From: an uncultured Peptostreptococcus sp.
Lineage (GTDB): Bacteria; Bacillota; Clostridia; Peptostreptococcales; Peptostreptococcaceae
DNA length: 64,000 nucleotides
Direction: 5' to 3'
Assembly: GCA_900759325.1 (NCBI GenBank)
Contig: CAAEUW010000042.1
Location: forward strand, 1 to 64,000
The notes beneath the pieces were generated by a model. It worked only from the letters and a program-made list of their open reading frames with translations. It searched no databases and was not told the DNA's origin. Position numbers and translations under genes: made by a program. Every line of letters starts with the position of its first letter. Within the stretch, counting starts at the first letter, position 1. Positions 9,409 to 18,772 of the stretch are shown here, one piece after another.

Positions 9409-9428
9409 TGATTTAATCTCCTTAATTC

Positions 9429-9510
9429 CATATTAATTGTTTATTTCTACTGTTTTTTCATTTTGTTTATTTATTTTGTTCATATTAATTGTTTATTTCT
9501 ATCGTTTTTC
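9429..9510. promoter_or_regulatory. Paired direct repeats upstream of fruR, probable operators
   Basis: CATATTAATTGTTTATTTCT begins at 9429 and again at 9481, followed by ACTGTTTTT and ATCGTTTTT respectively. The copies are 52 bp apart, about five helical turns, and lie between the amidase stop and the fruR start. Long, phased direct repeats in front of a DeoR regulator fit autoregulatory operators and possible DNA looping. Confidence 0.55.
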
Positions 9511-9523
9511 TTTTATTCACTTC

Positions 9524-10339
9524 TTATATTCCAAAGTACCTGTCCACACCATCAGAAATACCCTCTGCTAGCTTGTCCTGGTAGTCCTCTGTCTGCATTA
9601 GCCTGTCCTCCTCTGGATTAGACATAAAACCCACCTCTATGATAGTGACCGGTATCTTGCACCAATTTATACCACTCATCTTGTTGGTTTCTATTATTCC
9701 CTTACTTTTAGCCCCAGTAGACTTGAGCATCTGGTCTAAAACCAGCTGAGAAAGGCGCTTACTATCCCCTATAATATCTGGTACATATGGGTTATCACTG
9801 GCTGGACACATAGTTAAGATACCTGATGTAGCTGGATTTAAGTCACCATTGGCATGTATCCTCAAAAACACAGCCCCCTTGTACCTATTTGCAATTTCTG
9901 CCCTTCCCTTATTAGAAATGGGACAGTGGTTGTCCTCTCTTATCATTACAACCTCATAGCCTCTTGCCCTTAGTTGGTCCCTTAGCTTCAAGGATACATC
10001 TAAAGTCAGCTGGTACTCTGGAACACCTGTTACGGCCCCTGTCGTTCCTGATGCAAGCATTGGTTTGGATTGGCTAGCCCCTGGTCCAATTGGCTCCAAG
10101 TCATTCATAGCTGCCTCTTGGTGGCCTGGATCTATTACTACGGTATGACTCTTGCCTGTCTTGTCCTTATTCTTATCCTCTTGATTCTTATCCCTGCCTT
10201 GCTGGTCAGACCCCTTAGTACTAGACTGAGTCTGTGACTGGTTGGCCTGACTGGTATTCCTCTGGCTAGTCGATCCACAAGCTACCAAGACCATAGATGT
10301 CAGCAATAGAAATGAAAACATAAAAATTAACTTTCTCAT
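9524..10339 (-). CDS. N-acetylmuramoyl-L-alanine amidase (Amidase_3), lipoprotein
   Basis: A 271-residue exported zinc amidase that cuts the bond between muramic acid and the peptide stem of peptidoglycan. The signal peptide ends in a lipobox (MVLVAC, lipid-modified Cys 21), followed by a Gln/Ser/Lys-rich linker (residues 23-65). The catalytic domain starts at HTVVIDPGHQE, with later zinc-ligand histidine in FLRIHANGD and the catalytic Glu in VTIIEVGFMSNPEED. No wall-binding repeats are present, so the lipid anchor probably places it at the membrane. The ribosome binding site is GGGAGGA. It lies between the OPT transporter and fruR, without an obvious functional link to either. Confidence 0.9.
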   Translation of the reverse strand: MRKLIFMFSFLLLTSMVLVACGSTSQRNTSQANQSQTQSSTKGSDQQGRDKNQEDKNKDKTGKSHTVVIDPGHQEAAMNDLEPIGPGASQSKPMLASGTTGAVTGVPEYQLTLDVSLKLRDQLRARGYEVVMIREDNHCPISNKGRAEIANRYKGAVFLRIHANGDLNPATSGILTMCPASDNPYVPDIIGDSKRLSQLVLDQMLKSTGAKSKGIIETNKMSGINWCKIPVTIIEVGFMSNPEEDRLMQTEDYQDKLAEGISDGVDRYFGI

Positions 10340-10537
10340 AAAGTCCTCCCTTTTCTTATATAATTAAGGGCTTTTACCCACTTTTTCTTCTTATTTATAA
10401 CAATACCAAAAAAATCTGTCAAAAGCAAGCAAAAAATACCATAATTATGGAGTTTTCACTTAAAAATACCACTATATCTTTCAAAGCCTAATTTTAAGAT
10501 ATAGGCTGGTCCTAACTGTCGGCATGCCCGTCATACC

Positions 10538-10578
10538 AAAAAGACCCAGTCTGATTAGTCCTCAAACTGGGTCTTTTT
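10538..10578. terminator. Bidirectional rho-independent terminator
   Basis: AAAAAGACCCAGT pairs perfectly with ACTGGGTCTTTTT across a 15-nt loop. It lies 60 bp past the stop of the OPT transporter gene on the minus strand. The words TATAGGCT (about 10500) and AGCCTATA (about 10589) form an outer, weaker inverted repeat around it. Confidence 0.9.
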
Positions 10579-10636
10579 AACTATGAAAGCCTATATAAAG
10601 CCTCCTAGCCTTTATTTTTTAATTTACGCCTATATA

Positions 10637-12565
10637 TTATTCTTCGTCGTGTAGCTTGACCTTAGTAGCCATTATTGCAATAAATGTAGCAATTACCATG
10701 GCAGCTAATAATACTAGGGCCATTCCATTGCCAGCAGCAAATCCTTCTGGAGTATGTCCACCAACAACACCAGCAACCTGAAGTATGATACCTATTAGAC
10801 CTATTATAGATCCACCGGCAACTAGACCAGAAGATAAACTGACACCTCTTGATACTCTTGCTGCCTTTTCAGCTTCAGACTTAGCCATCTTTTCTACAAG
10901 AACTCTAACTAGAGCACCTATCAAGATGATAGAACTTGTAGATATTGGTAGGTAGAAACCTATAGCAACTGTCATTATTGGTAGGTCAAGGAAGAACATA
11001 AATAGGGCCATTACAACACCAACTATGATCATTACCCATGGTAGGTCTCCTGACATTATACCTGATGTAAGTGTAGCCATCAAGTTAGCCTGTGGTAGGG
11101 CGAAAGGAGGGTTAGCTCCTGTTACTGCCAACTGGTCAGCAAGTAGGATCATAACTCCAACAACTATAACAACACCTAGGATACCTGATATAGCATAGTG
11201 CTTCTGCATTTCTGGTTCATTGCCACCGATTATGAATGTAACCTTCTGAGACTGGGCATATCCACCTGCCATAGCGATAGCAACAACTATAAATGATGCG
11301 AACATCAATAGAGACTTGTTGCTTGCTGGATCAGTCCAACCTGCAACAACGAATACTAGAGTTGCTATAACTAGAGATGCTATTGTCATACCAGAAACTG
11401 GTAGGTTTGAAGTACCTATAGTACCTGTCAATCTACCTGCAACTATTACGAATAGGGCTGATAGGATGAATGAAATCACTATACCTATTATAGCCATTAA
11501 TATGTTTCCAGATACCATTACAGCACCTATGAAGCCTATTACTATACCACCTAATAGTATTAATCTCTGAACGCCTGCACCTTCCTGGTTAGCACCAGCA
11601 GATTTAGCACCCATTGTCTGCTTGATTGATGAAACTATAACTGGGATAAGCTTGATAGCACCGATTACACCACCACAAAGCATCATACCTGCACCGATAT
11701 ACTTAACATAGGCACCTGAGATTGTGTTTACATCCATTTGACCAATGGCTACTGAAGCATTGTTCCATACGTGGTGACCATTGTGAGCCATATCAGAGAA
11801 GTAACCGATCAAAGGAAGTATACCAAAGTTTGAAAGAATAGATCCTGCAAACATTGATATAGAAACCTCTAAACCAACTATAAATCCTATACCTAATAGT
11901 AGTGGATTAGCTTCTATTTCAAACTTGAACTTGTAGAAAGATTCTCCTAACTTACTGTAAACATTGTTACATAGGTTAAGGAATGAACCTGTTAAAATTG
12001 TTATAATACCACTGATTACAAATCCTATTCCCATGAACTTAACTGAATCTCCAGCACCCTCAGATGCTACTAGGGTTTCAGATATAGCCATGGATTCTGG
12101 GTACATTAGGTTACCATGCTCTTCTATTATTAGGTAGTCAAGAACTAGAGAAGCAACTCCTAGACCAAATAGGACACCTCCTAGACCAATTACAAGACCT
12201 TCAACAAAAGATATCTTGCTTCCTATTAATAGGACTGCTGGTAATACGAATATTAAACCACTGGCAACTGATTCACCACCACTGGCCATACCCTGAACAA
12301 GGTTCTTACCTAATAGCCCCTTCTGCCTTGCGAAAGCTGCAATAAAGGCAGATCCAATTATAGATCCTGGTATACCTGCTGCAACTGTTAAACCAGCCTT
12401 CATTCCTGAATAAGCTGTTGAAGCTGCAAATACTATAGCTAGGATTATACCTATAATCATGACAACAGTATTCGAACCTCTTTTAGTCTTATCGGTATTG
12501 TAAGGTATATAATCTTCACCCTTTACGCCACCGTAAGCTTCTTTTGATAATTTCTTAGCACTCAT
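10637..12565 (-). CDS. OPT-family oligopeptide transporter
   Basis: A 642-residue integral membrane protein with roughly 14-16 hydrophobic segments and the OPT-family signatures near the N-terminus (AASTAYSGMKAGLTVAAGIP) and in YPESMAISETLVASEGAG. OPT proteins take up small peptides or, in some branches, metal chelates; the substrate cannot be read from sequence. The start at 12565 (MSAKKLSKEAYGG) follows AAGGA at about ten bases; an upstream in-frame GTG is too close. It is monocistronic as far as I can see, with a strong terminator downstream. Confidence 0.92.
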   Translation of the reverse strand: MSAKKLSKEAYGGVKGEDYIPYNTDKTKRGSNTVVMIIGIILAIVFAASTAYSGMKAGLTVAAGIPGSIIGSAFIAAFARQKGLLGKNLVQGMASGGESVASGLIFVLPAVLLIGSKISFVEGLVIGLGGVLFGLGVASLVLDYLIIEEHGNLMYPESMAISETLVASEGAGDSVKFMGIGFVISGIITILTGSFLNLCNNVYSKLGESFYKFKFEIEANPLLLGIGFIVGLEVSISMFAGSILSNFGILPLIGYFSDMAHNGHHVWNNASVAIGQMDVNTISGAYVKYIGAGMMLCGGVIGAIKLIPVIVSSIKQTMGAKSAGANQEGAGVQRLILLGGIVIGFIGAVMVSGNILMAIIGIVISFILSALFVIVAGRLTGTIGTSNLPVSGMTIASLVIATLVFVVAGWTDPASNKSLLMFASFIVVAIAMAGGYAQSQKVTFIIGGNEPEMQKHYAISGILGVVIVVGVMILLADQLAVTGANPPFALPQANLMATLTSGIMSGDLPWVMIIVGVVMALFMFFLDLPIMTVAIGFYLPISTSSIILIGALVRVLVEKMAKSEAEKAARVSRGVSLSSGLVAGGSIIGLIGIILQVAGVVGGHTPEGFAAGNGMALVLLAAMVIATFIAIMATKVKLHDEE

Positions 12566-12662
12566 TATCACATTTTCCTTTCTTTTAAAAAATATAAATT
12601 AAAAAATAATACTATAACCTAAAATCTATTATACCACAAAATAAGATAATCTGTATATTTTT

Positions 12663-13565
12663 CTATATATTATCAATCCAGTCAAAAATGAAAACCTTTA
12701 CTTCTTCCCTATTTATCTCGTTCAAAATCTCATGCCTACAGGATGGGTATAGCTTTTTAGTAATTTTCTCAAAGCCTTCCTCTTCAAGTATTGTATACAG
12801 CTTGTCCACTCCCCTTCCATAGTCCCCAACAGGATCTTCCTGGCCTGATATCAAAAGTATTGGTAGGTCCTTAGGCATCTTAGCTATATTTTTCCTCTTG
12901 GCCACATAGTTAACCCCTTCGAATATTGCCAAATACATGCTCACTGATGGTATAAACCTACAATACTTGTCTGATAGGTAGGAATCAACTACTGACTCAT
13001 CCCTTGTCAACCAGTCAGATACAGTCCTATTATTATCTATCTTATCATTATATGATCCTAGTGAGGTTTTGTGGAGAAACTTACTCTTATACTTGTCCCC
13101 CTTAAAGGCCTTAATAAGATTGGATACACCAATGCCAAAGTAGGATGAAGAAAGTGGCACTTGGCCAGTTCCCATAATAATAAGCCCATCTATTTGATCC
13201 CCATATAGGGATGCATAGGTTCTCACCACAAAGGACCCCATTGAATGGCCTAGCATTATATAAGTTAGGCCTGGATACTTGGCTGCAGTCTGCCTCTGTA
13301 GGTCTGCCACATCTTCAACAAGGTCCATCCAACCACCTGTAAAGACTCCAAAATTCTTCCTATCTCTTGCAGTCCTGCCATGTCCCATATGGTCCTCGCC
13401 TACAACTACATAGCCCTCCTGGTTTAATTCCTTTATAAAGGTTTCATACCTGCCTATATGTTCTATCATTCCATGGACTATTTGAACAACCCCTTTAGGA
13501 TTTTCAACCGGCCATTCTGATGCATATATATTTCTTTTACCATAATACCATTCTATTCTATCCAT
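12663..13565 (-). CDS. Alpha/beta hydrolase, monoacylglycerol lipase / lysophospholipase type
   Basis: A 300-residue serine hydrolase of the Hydrolase_4 family. The catalytic triad is visible: Ser in YIMLGHSMGSF, Asp in LLISGQEDPVGDYG and His in YPSCRHEILNEI. The oxyanion segment VVQIVHGMIEHIGRY is typical of the PldB/monoglyceride lipase branch. No signal peptide, so it probably acts in the cytoplasm on lysophospholipids or monoacylglycerols. The start at 13565 is eight bases after GGAG. It follows the flavodoxin gene but a terminator separates them. Confidence 0.88.
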   Translation of the reverse strand: MDRIEWYYGKRNIYASEWPVENPKGVVQIVHGMIEHIGRYETFIKELNQEGYVVVGEDHMGHGRTARDRKNFGVFTGGWMDLVEDVADLQRQTAAKYPGLTYIMLGHSMGSFVVRTYASLYGDQIDGLIIMGTGQVPLSSSYFGIGVSNLIKAFKGDKYKSKFLHKTSLGSYNDKIDNNRTVSDWLTRDESVVDSYLSDKYCRFIPSVSMYLAIFEGVNYVAKRKNIAKMPKDLPILLISGQEDPVGDYGRGVDKLYTILEEEGFEKITKKLYPSCRHEILNEINREEVKVFIFDWIDNI

Positions 13566-13616
13566 TAATATCACTCCCCTTATTAACTATTATACAAGCG
13601 GGCTGAATATAAGTAA

Positions 13617-13648
13617 ATAAAAAGAGACCCATCGCGCAGGCCTCTTTT
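13617..13648 (-). terminator. Terminator downstream of the flavodoxin operon
   Basis: AAAAGAGACC and GGCCTCTTTT pair with one mismatch over a short loop, with T-runs on either strand. It separates the DUF3793-flavodoxin pair from the hydrolase gene. Confidence 0.65.
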
Positions 13649-13809
13649 CATTGATTATTTTATCTTTTGGGTATGTCAAAAAGACTTAATTTACTTATAT
13701 AAATCAAATCACTCAATATGCTAATTAATGTCTTACTATCTCTCGATCTCACCAGCATGCATTTAGGCTAATATATGCTTGCGGAGGTATCTCATATAGC
13801 TAGTATCAA

Positions 13810-14235
13810 CTATCTTGCGAAAGTTTCTCCTAATTCAACGCATAGGGCTATACCTTCTTCATTTGGAGTCTCATTAATGATTAGTCCATCATCAAATAGG
13901 TTAGCACCGGCTGCTTCAACTCTTGACTGCCAGTCTCTCATCCATTCTCCGTCTCCCCATCCGTAAGAACCGAATAGAGCAACTCTCTTACCGCCTATTG
14001 AACCTTCTGCTTCTTCGAAGAATGGTTCAAATTCAGCTTCTTCTAGAACTTCTGATCCCATTGATGGGCAACCAAATATTAGAGATTCATAGTCCTTTAC
14101 ACTCTTACCAGGATCATTTGAAATATTGATTACATCATATTCAACTCCAGCCTTTGCTAGACCTTCACCAATAGCTTCTGCCATTGCCTGTGTATTACCT
14201 GTTCCACTCCAATAAAAAACTCCAACTTTCTTCAT
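13810..14235 (-). CDS. Short-chain flavodoxin
   Basis: A 141-residue FMN-binding electron carrier. The phosphate-binding loop is SGTGNTQAMAEAI at residues 10-22, and the isoalloxazine loops are CPSMGSEVLEEAEF and GSYGWGDGEWM. Flavodoxins replace ferredoxin when iron is scarce. The gene is 12 bp downstream of the DUF3793 gene and would be transcribed from the promoter at 14894-14922, which carries Fur-box-like sequence. That fits iron-limitation control as known for flavodoxin in related clostridia. Confidence 0.93.
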   Translation of the reverse strand: MKKVGVFYWSGTGNTQAMAEAIGEGLAKAGVEYDVINISNDPGKSVKDYESLIFGCPSMGSEVLEEAEFEPFFEEAEGSIGGKRVALFGSYGWGDGEWMRDWQSRVEAAGANLFDDGLIINETPNEEGIALCVELGETFAR

Positions 14236-14247
14236 TTCTAAATCCTC

Positions 14248-14832
14248 CTATGCTATGTATAATTGATTTTTAAATTGGCCTAATATATTTTCCAAACACT
14301 CTCCACAACTCATCTTTTCCATCATCATGCACCTAGACCTATCATATCTTTCGAATAAGACCTTGGCCTCTTCGGCATCACCATAGACCTTCCAATAGCC
14401 ACTGAACTTGTAGTTCTTACCATTATTTTCTATAAAGCCTAATATGTCAGATACAGGATAGCCTAAAAAGGCACCAATTTCATGAGGGAAGTCTCCCCTG
14501 CTCATCCTAGTCTTCAAGGTAGCAATGTACCTGTTTAGTGACCAGGAGCTAGAGTAACCATAATCCTCCAATATCGTATTTACATCGGTCCTCCTCAAGT
14601 ACTGGTAGAGCTGGGACTGTTTATAGACAAAGACTAAAATTCTCTGGCCACACTCGCAAATTGGATTAATCTTAATATCGTATTTTTCAAATCTCTTATT
14701 ATAATACTGGACTAGTCTACGATAGTCAGGTAGCTCCATTTTAGAAATGGATACCAGGTTAGAAACCTTGGCCCCTGTCAAGACCGGTGAGCAGTAGTAT
14801 GCAAGTATGTTTTCAAACTTTACGTCTGCCAT
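14248..14832 (-). CDS. DUF3793 family protein
   Basis: A 194-residue soluble protein that I recognise as DUF3793 from its pattern: EIGAFLGYPVSDILGFIENN, then KFSGYWKVYGD and a C-terminal SCGECLENI. Cys-rich spots (CECGQRILVFVY near residue 81 and the C-terminal CGEC) suggest a possible metal or redox site. No function has been demonstrated as far as I know. The family recurs next to flavodoxin and iron-transport genes in Firmicutes. The start at 14832 is the first ATG after AAAGG. It is the first gene of the two-gene operon with flavodoxin. Confidence 0.8.
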   Translation of the reverse strand: MADVKFENILAYYCSPVLTGAKVSNLVSISKMELPDYRRLVQYYNKRFEKYDIKINPICECGQRILVFVYKQSQLYQYLRRTDVNTILEDYGYSSSWSLNRYIATLKTRMSRGDFPHEIGAFLGYPVSDILGFIENNGKNYKFSGYWKVYGDAEEAKVLFERYDRSRCMMMEKMSCGECLENILGQFKNQLYIA

Positions 14833-14893
14833 AAAATATACCAACCTTTCTTGTATAAATACTGATTTTTTGTATCAACCAATATCTATTTTT

Positions 14894-14944
14894 ATTATAA
14901 CAATGTTGATAATCTCTGTCAATAATTTTTGATAATAATTTTCG
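14894..14944 (-). promoter_or_regulatory. SigmaA promoter with two overlapping Fur-box-like sites
   Basis: Minus strand: TTGACA (14917-14922), 17-bp spacer, TATAAT (14894-14899), a perfect consensus promoter for DUF3793-flavodoxin. TGATAATAATTTTCG at 14930-14944 matches the 7-1-7 Fur consensus TGATAATnATTATCA at 12 of 14 defined positions. TGATAATCTCTGTCA at 14907-14921 matches at 11 of 14 and overlaps the -35. Repression by Fur under iron-replete conditions is the inferred control. Confidence 0.7.
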
Positions 14945-15002
14945 ATAATTTTATAACTACTTTTTTATTTCTTTTTATCTTATAAACTACTTGTTTAAGC
15001 AT

Positions 15003-15048
15003 AAAAATAGACCCTGAAGTCTCCTCACATGAAGAGACTCCAAGGTCT
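15003..15048 (-). terminator. Rho-independent terminator after glyS
   Basis: Minus strand: AGACC...GAGTCTC pairs with its complement (outer AGACC/GGTCT, inner AGTCTC/GAGACT) around a loop of about 10 nt, followed by TATTTTTAT. It lies 46 bp past the glyS stop. Confidence 0.8.
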
Positions 15049-15093
15049 AGCAGATTAAATTCCAAAACCTTTTACAGTTCCATATTCTATAAT

Positions 15094-17163
15094 TTACTTG
15101 TAAACTATCTTTGATAGGTCACATATCTTTAGCATGGCCTTGTAAATATTGGCAAGTAGGGCTAGCCTATTGTTCCTAACATCTAGGTTTTCGTCCATTA
15201 CCATAACCGTTTCAAAAAAGTCATCTATGGCTGGTTTTAATGAAGCAAAGGCATCAAGTGATTCTGTATACTTCTTCTGTCCCATAAGGTTAACTATTTC
15301 CTTATCCACTAGTACAAACTTAGCATATAGGTCTTTTTCTGCAGCTTCAACAAGGTTCACTTCCTTTATATCTAATCCCTCAGCCTTTTCTGCTAGTGTT
15401 GATACCCTGTTAAAGGCTACTAGCATATCGTTTAGGCTTGGATTATCTATCCATGCATTTATAGCCTGGCCCCTAGCATATAGGTCTGACATATTCTTTT
15501 CATCACTTGCTAGGACAGCATCTACAACGTCATACCTAATACCCAAGTCTTTGAACATTACCCTAGTCCTATCATTGAAGAAGGCAACTATCTGGTCAAC
15601 CACACCTGCCTTGTCGAAGTCCACACCAGAATACTGGTCAAGGGCTAATTCAGCAAGCCTTGCTATATCAAGTTCTATGTTCTTTTCAAGTAGTATAGTC
15701 AATATTCCTAGACACTGACGTCTTAAGGCAAATGGGTCAGCAGATCCTGTTGGTTGGATACCTATTGCAAAGAAGCCTGCTATGGTATCAATCTTATCAA
15801 TAATTGATAGTATAGCACCCTCTGCAGATTGAGGTATTTCATCTCCACTGAATCTTGGCAAATAGTGCTCATATATAGCCTTAGATACTATAGGATCCTC
15901 CTTGTCAAGCTTTGAGTATTCCATACCCATGTATCCCTGTAATTCGTCAAACTCAAATACCATGCTAGTTACTAGGTCTGCCTTGCATAGGTAGGCTGCC
16001 CTTTCTAGTAGGTCCTTGTTTACACCTCTACCTATCTCATCAGCTAATCTTCCTGCTAGCTTATAAAGTCTTTCTGACTTGTCTAATAGGGTACCTAGCT
16101 TTTCCTGGAATACAACTGTATCAAGCTGTGGCCTATAGTCTACTAGGGCCTTCTTCCTATCTTCCTTAAAGAAGAATAGGGCATCTGCTAGTCTAGCTTC
16201 AAGTACCTTTTCATTGCCCTTCTTGACATTTTCTATCTTGTAATCATTTCCATTTCTAACAGCAATGAAGTTGGCCAATAGGTCACCCTTGTCATCTACT
16301 ACTGGGAAGTACCTCTGGTGAGCCTTCATAGGAGTCTTTACTACCTCCTTTGGAAGGCTGGCGTATTCCTTGTCGAATTCACCGTAGAAGGCTGTTGGAT
16401 ATTCTACTATATAAGTTACCTCTTCTAGTAGGTCTTCATCCATATCTACCCTGCCATTTATACTGGCAGCAACCTTGTCTATCTGGTCTCTTATTATAGC
16501 CTTTCTCTTGGCCTGGTCAAGTATTACATAGTTTTCTTCTAGCTTGGCTAGGTAGTCTTCTATGCTTTTAACCTCTATTGACTTGGCTCCTAGGAACCTG
16601 TGGCCTACAGTTTTATTAGAAGCTATGATACCCTCCATATTAACTGGAACTACCTTATCATTCATCAAGGCCAAAAGCCACCTAATAGGTCTTACAAACC
16701 TCATGTTCTTTCCACCCCAACGCATTGACTTAGGGAAGACTACAGCCTTTACTATTTCACCTAAAACATCGCATAGAATTTTTTCTGTGTCTTCACCGGC
16801 TTCCTTTATAGTTGCATATATATATTCAGTTCCGTCTAGGTCCTTGAAGTATACATCATTTTCACCAAGGCCCTTGCCCTTCATAAATCCAAGGGCTGCC
16901 TTAGTAAAACTACCATCCTCAGCTAGGGCAATCTTCTTAGATGGACCCTTTACCTCTTCTTCTAGGTCTGCCTGTCTATCAGCCAAGCCCTTTACTACTA
17001 GGACTAGTCTTCTTGGTGTTGCATAGGTTTCTATTTCAGAAAAACCAACCCTCTTTTCTGTCAAGGCCTTTGTAAGGTTGTTCTTAAGCTGACCAAGAGT
17101 AGATTCCACAAATCTTGACGGCATTTCCTCTACGCCTATTTCATATAATAGATAATTATTCAT
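15094..17163 (-). CDS. glyS: Glycyl-tRNA synthetase beta subunit
   Basis: A 689-residue beta chain of the alpha2beta2 bacterial glycyl-tRNA synthetase, responsible for tRNA recognition. The N-terminal signature [17 protein letters not shown] and the segment [11 protein letters not shown] are diagnostic. The region around [21 protein letters not shown] resembles an HD domain, and the C-terminus is the DALR-like anticodon-binding part. The ATG at 17163 overlaps the last 8 bp of glyQ, and AGGTG precedes it, so the two subunits are translationally coupled. Confidence 0.97.
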   Translation of the reverse strand: MNNYLLYEIGVEEMPSRFVESTLGQLKNNLTKALTEKRVGFSEIETYATPRRLVLVVKGLADRQADLEEEVKGPSKKIALAEDGSFTKAALGFMKGKGLGENDVYFKDLDGTEYIYATIKEAGEDTEKILCDVLGEIVKAVVFPKSMRWGGKNMRFVRPIRWLLALMNDKVVPVNMEGIIASNKTVGHRFLGAKSIEVKSIEDYLAKLEENYVILDQAKRKAIIRDQIDKVAASINGRVDMDEDLLEEVTYIVEYPTAFYGEFDKEYASLPKEVVKTPMKAHQRYFPVVDDKGDLLANFIAVRNGNDYKIENVKKGNEKVLEARLADALFFFKEDRKKALVDYRPQLDTVVFQEKLGTLLDKSERLYKLAGRLADEIGRGVNKDLLERAAYLCKADLVTSMVFEFDELQGYMGMEYSKLDKEDPIVSKAIYEHYLPRFSGDEIPQSAEGAILSIIDKIDTIAGFFAIGIQPTGSADPFALRRQCLGILTILLEKNIELDIARLAELALDQYSGVDFDKAGVVDQIVAFFNDRTRVMFKDLGIRYDVVDAVLASDEKNMSDLYARGQAINAWIDNPSLNDMLVAFNRVSTLAEKAEGLDIKEVNLVEAAEKDLYAKFVLVDKEIVNLMGQKKYTESLDAFASLKPAIDDFFETVMVMDENLDVRNNRLALLANIYKAMLKICDLSKIVYK

Positions 17164-18040
17164 TGCTTTCACCTGCCTTCAATAATGGATATCCCAGTTC
17201 TTCTCTCTGCTTAACATAGGATTCTGCTACTATCTTGGCCAAGGACCTAATCTTACCTATAAAGGCAGCCCTCTGGCTAACACCGATAGCCCCCCTAGCC
17301 TCTAGGGTATTAAATGTATGAGAACACTTTAATACATAGTCATAGCAAGGTATTACTAGGCCTATTTCAGCAAGACGCACCGCCTCTGCCTCATACATAT
17401 CAAATAGCTTAAATAGCATTTCAGCATTACACTCATCAAAGGCATATCTTGAGTTTTCATATTCCTGTCTCTTGAAAACTTCTCCATAAGTTATTTCATC
17501 ATTCCACTTTAGGTCATATACACTATCTACGTCCTGTATATACATACCTATTCTTTCAAGACCGTAAGTAATTTCTCCGGTCTCTAATTCACATTCTATA
17601 TTACCTACCTGCTGGAAGTAAGTGAACTGAGTGATTTCCATACCGTCAAGCCAGACTTCCCAACCTAGGCCCCAGGCACCTACAGTGGCTGCCTCCCAGT
17701 TGTCCTCAACAAATCTTATATCGTGTTCATCTGGATTGATACCTATAGCCCTTAGTGATTCTAGGTATAAGTCCTGTATATCATCTGGTGATGGCTTAAG
17801 GATTACCTGGAACTGGTGGTGCTGGTACAACCTGTTAGGGTTTTCTCCATACCTACCGTCTGCAGGTCTCCTTGATGGCTCTACATAACAAACACTCCAT
17901 GGCTCAGGCCCAAGTGATCTAAGAAAAGTATTAGGGTTCATAGTACCCGCACCCTTTTCCACATCATATGGCTGTGTCATTATACAACCTTGCTTTGCCC
18001 AGAAATTTTGCAAAGTCAAAATCATTTCTTGAAAATTCAT
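17156..18040 (-). CDS. glyQ: Glycyl-tRNA synthetase alpha subunit
   Basis: A 294-residue catalytic alpha chain of class II glycyl-tRNA synthetase, which activates glycine and charges tRNA-Gly with GlyS. The sequence shows the family start [19 protein letters not shown], then [19 protein letters not shown] and the motif around [18 protein letters not shown]. Length is normal. The ribosome binding site is AGGAGGAAA. It overlaps glyS by 8 bp and follows the DUF4342 gene by 86 bp. Confidence 0.97.
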   Translation of the reverse strand: MNFQEMILTLQNFWAKQGCIMTQPYDVEKGAGTMNPNTFLRSLGPEPWSVCYVEPSRRPADGRYGENPNRLYQHHQFQVILKPSPDDIQDLYLESLRAIGINPDEHDIRFVEDNWEAATVGAWGLGWEVWLDGMEITQFTYFQQVGNIECELETGEITYGLERIGMYIQDVDSVYDLKWNDEITYGEVFKRQEYENSRYAFDECNAEMLFKLFDMYEAEAVRLAEIGLVIPCYDYVLKCSHTFNTLEARGAIGVSQRAAFIGKIRSLAKIVAESYVKQREELGYPLLKAGESNE

Positions 18041-18126
18041 AAATATTTCCTCCTGGTTCTTTTTTCATCCACCTATTTATGGAATATAATTCACTCTTTA
18101 GTCTTTCTTGGACCTATCTTTGGCCC

Positions 18127-18735
18127 TTATTTTTCTTCAGGATCTTCCTTTTTAGGGTCTTCTTCCTTGATTAATTCATATATGATATCATCACTTGAAT
18201 CATCTTCCTCTACATCCTTGGACTTCTTGAAGGTTCCCCTTATATCCTCGAAGGAGTTAAATATAATCTCCTTTAGGATTTCTAGTTTTTCTGGAGTCAA
18301 GCTACCCATATCAACACTTTCCCCACTAGCCTCATCCGTAATAAGGACTGAGTACTTACTAAGAACTGCAGCTGATAGGCCTAATAAAGATAGGACTGGC
18401 ATGGCCGCTACACCTAATACACCTAAAGTCAAAGGTATATTTAGCACCACCTTGCCCTCTTTTTCTACAATTATTCTGACAACAGTAGTCTTCTTAAATA
18501 GGTCACCTAACTGGCCCCTTATTCTTTCTGACTCCTGGGATATATTTTCCCCAAACCTACGTATAGATTCTTTCTTGTTTTCAAAACCCGTATCCTTCTG
18601 ACCTGACTCAATATATATAATTGCGTCTAGTACATTACCATCAGTCTTGATTAAGGCTTCTCTGGCTTCCTTGTATGTTGCATATGGAAGTCTATCCAAT
18701 ACCTGATCTACCATTTCAATTGTTATCTGTGCCAT
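18127..18735 (-). CDS. DUF4342 domain protein with UBA-like N-terminus
   Basis: A 202-residue protein. Residues 1-50 (MVDQVLDRLPYATYKEAREA, DGNVLDAIIYIES) look like a UBA/NAC-type helical bundle. Residues about 75-130 (VVRIIVEKEGKVVLNIPLTL, then GVAAMPVLSLLGL) match DUF4342, with a short hydrophobic stretch. The C-terminus is strongly acidic and lysine-rich (EEDPKKEDPEEK). Function unknown; the family is found in Clostridia, sometimes near ribosome- or translation-related genes as here beside recO and glyQ. The start at 18735 follows AAAGGA by eight bases; an ATG three codons upstream abuts the site. Confidence 0.72.
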   Translation of the reverse strand: MAQITIEMVDQVLDRLPYATYKEAREALIKTDGNVLDAIIYIESGQKDTGFENKKESIRRFGENISQESERIRGQLGDLFKKTTVVRIIVEKEGKVVLNIPLTLGVLGVAAMPVLSLLGLSAAVLSKYSVLITDEASGESVDMGSLTPEKLEILKEIIFNSFEDIRGTFKKSKDVEEDDSSDDIIYELIKEEDPKKEDPEEK

Positions 18736-18772
18736 ATTTTTCATCCTTTCTCAAGTTCTAAAAAAATAGATA

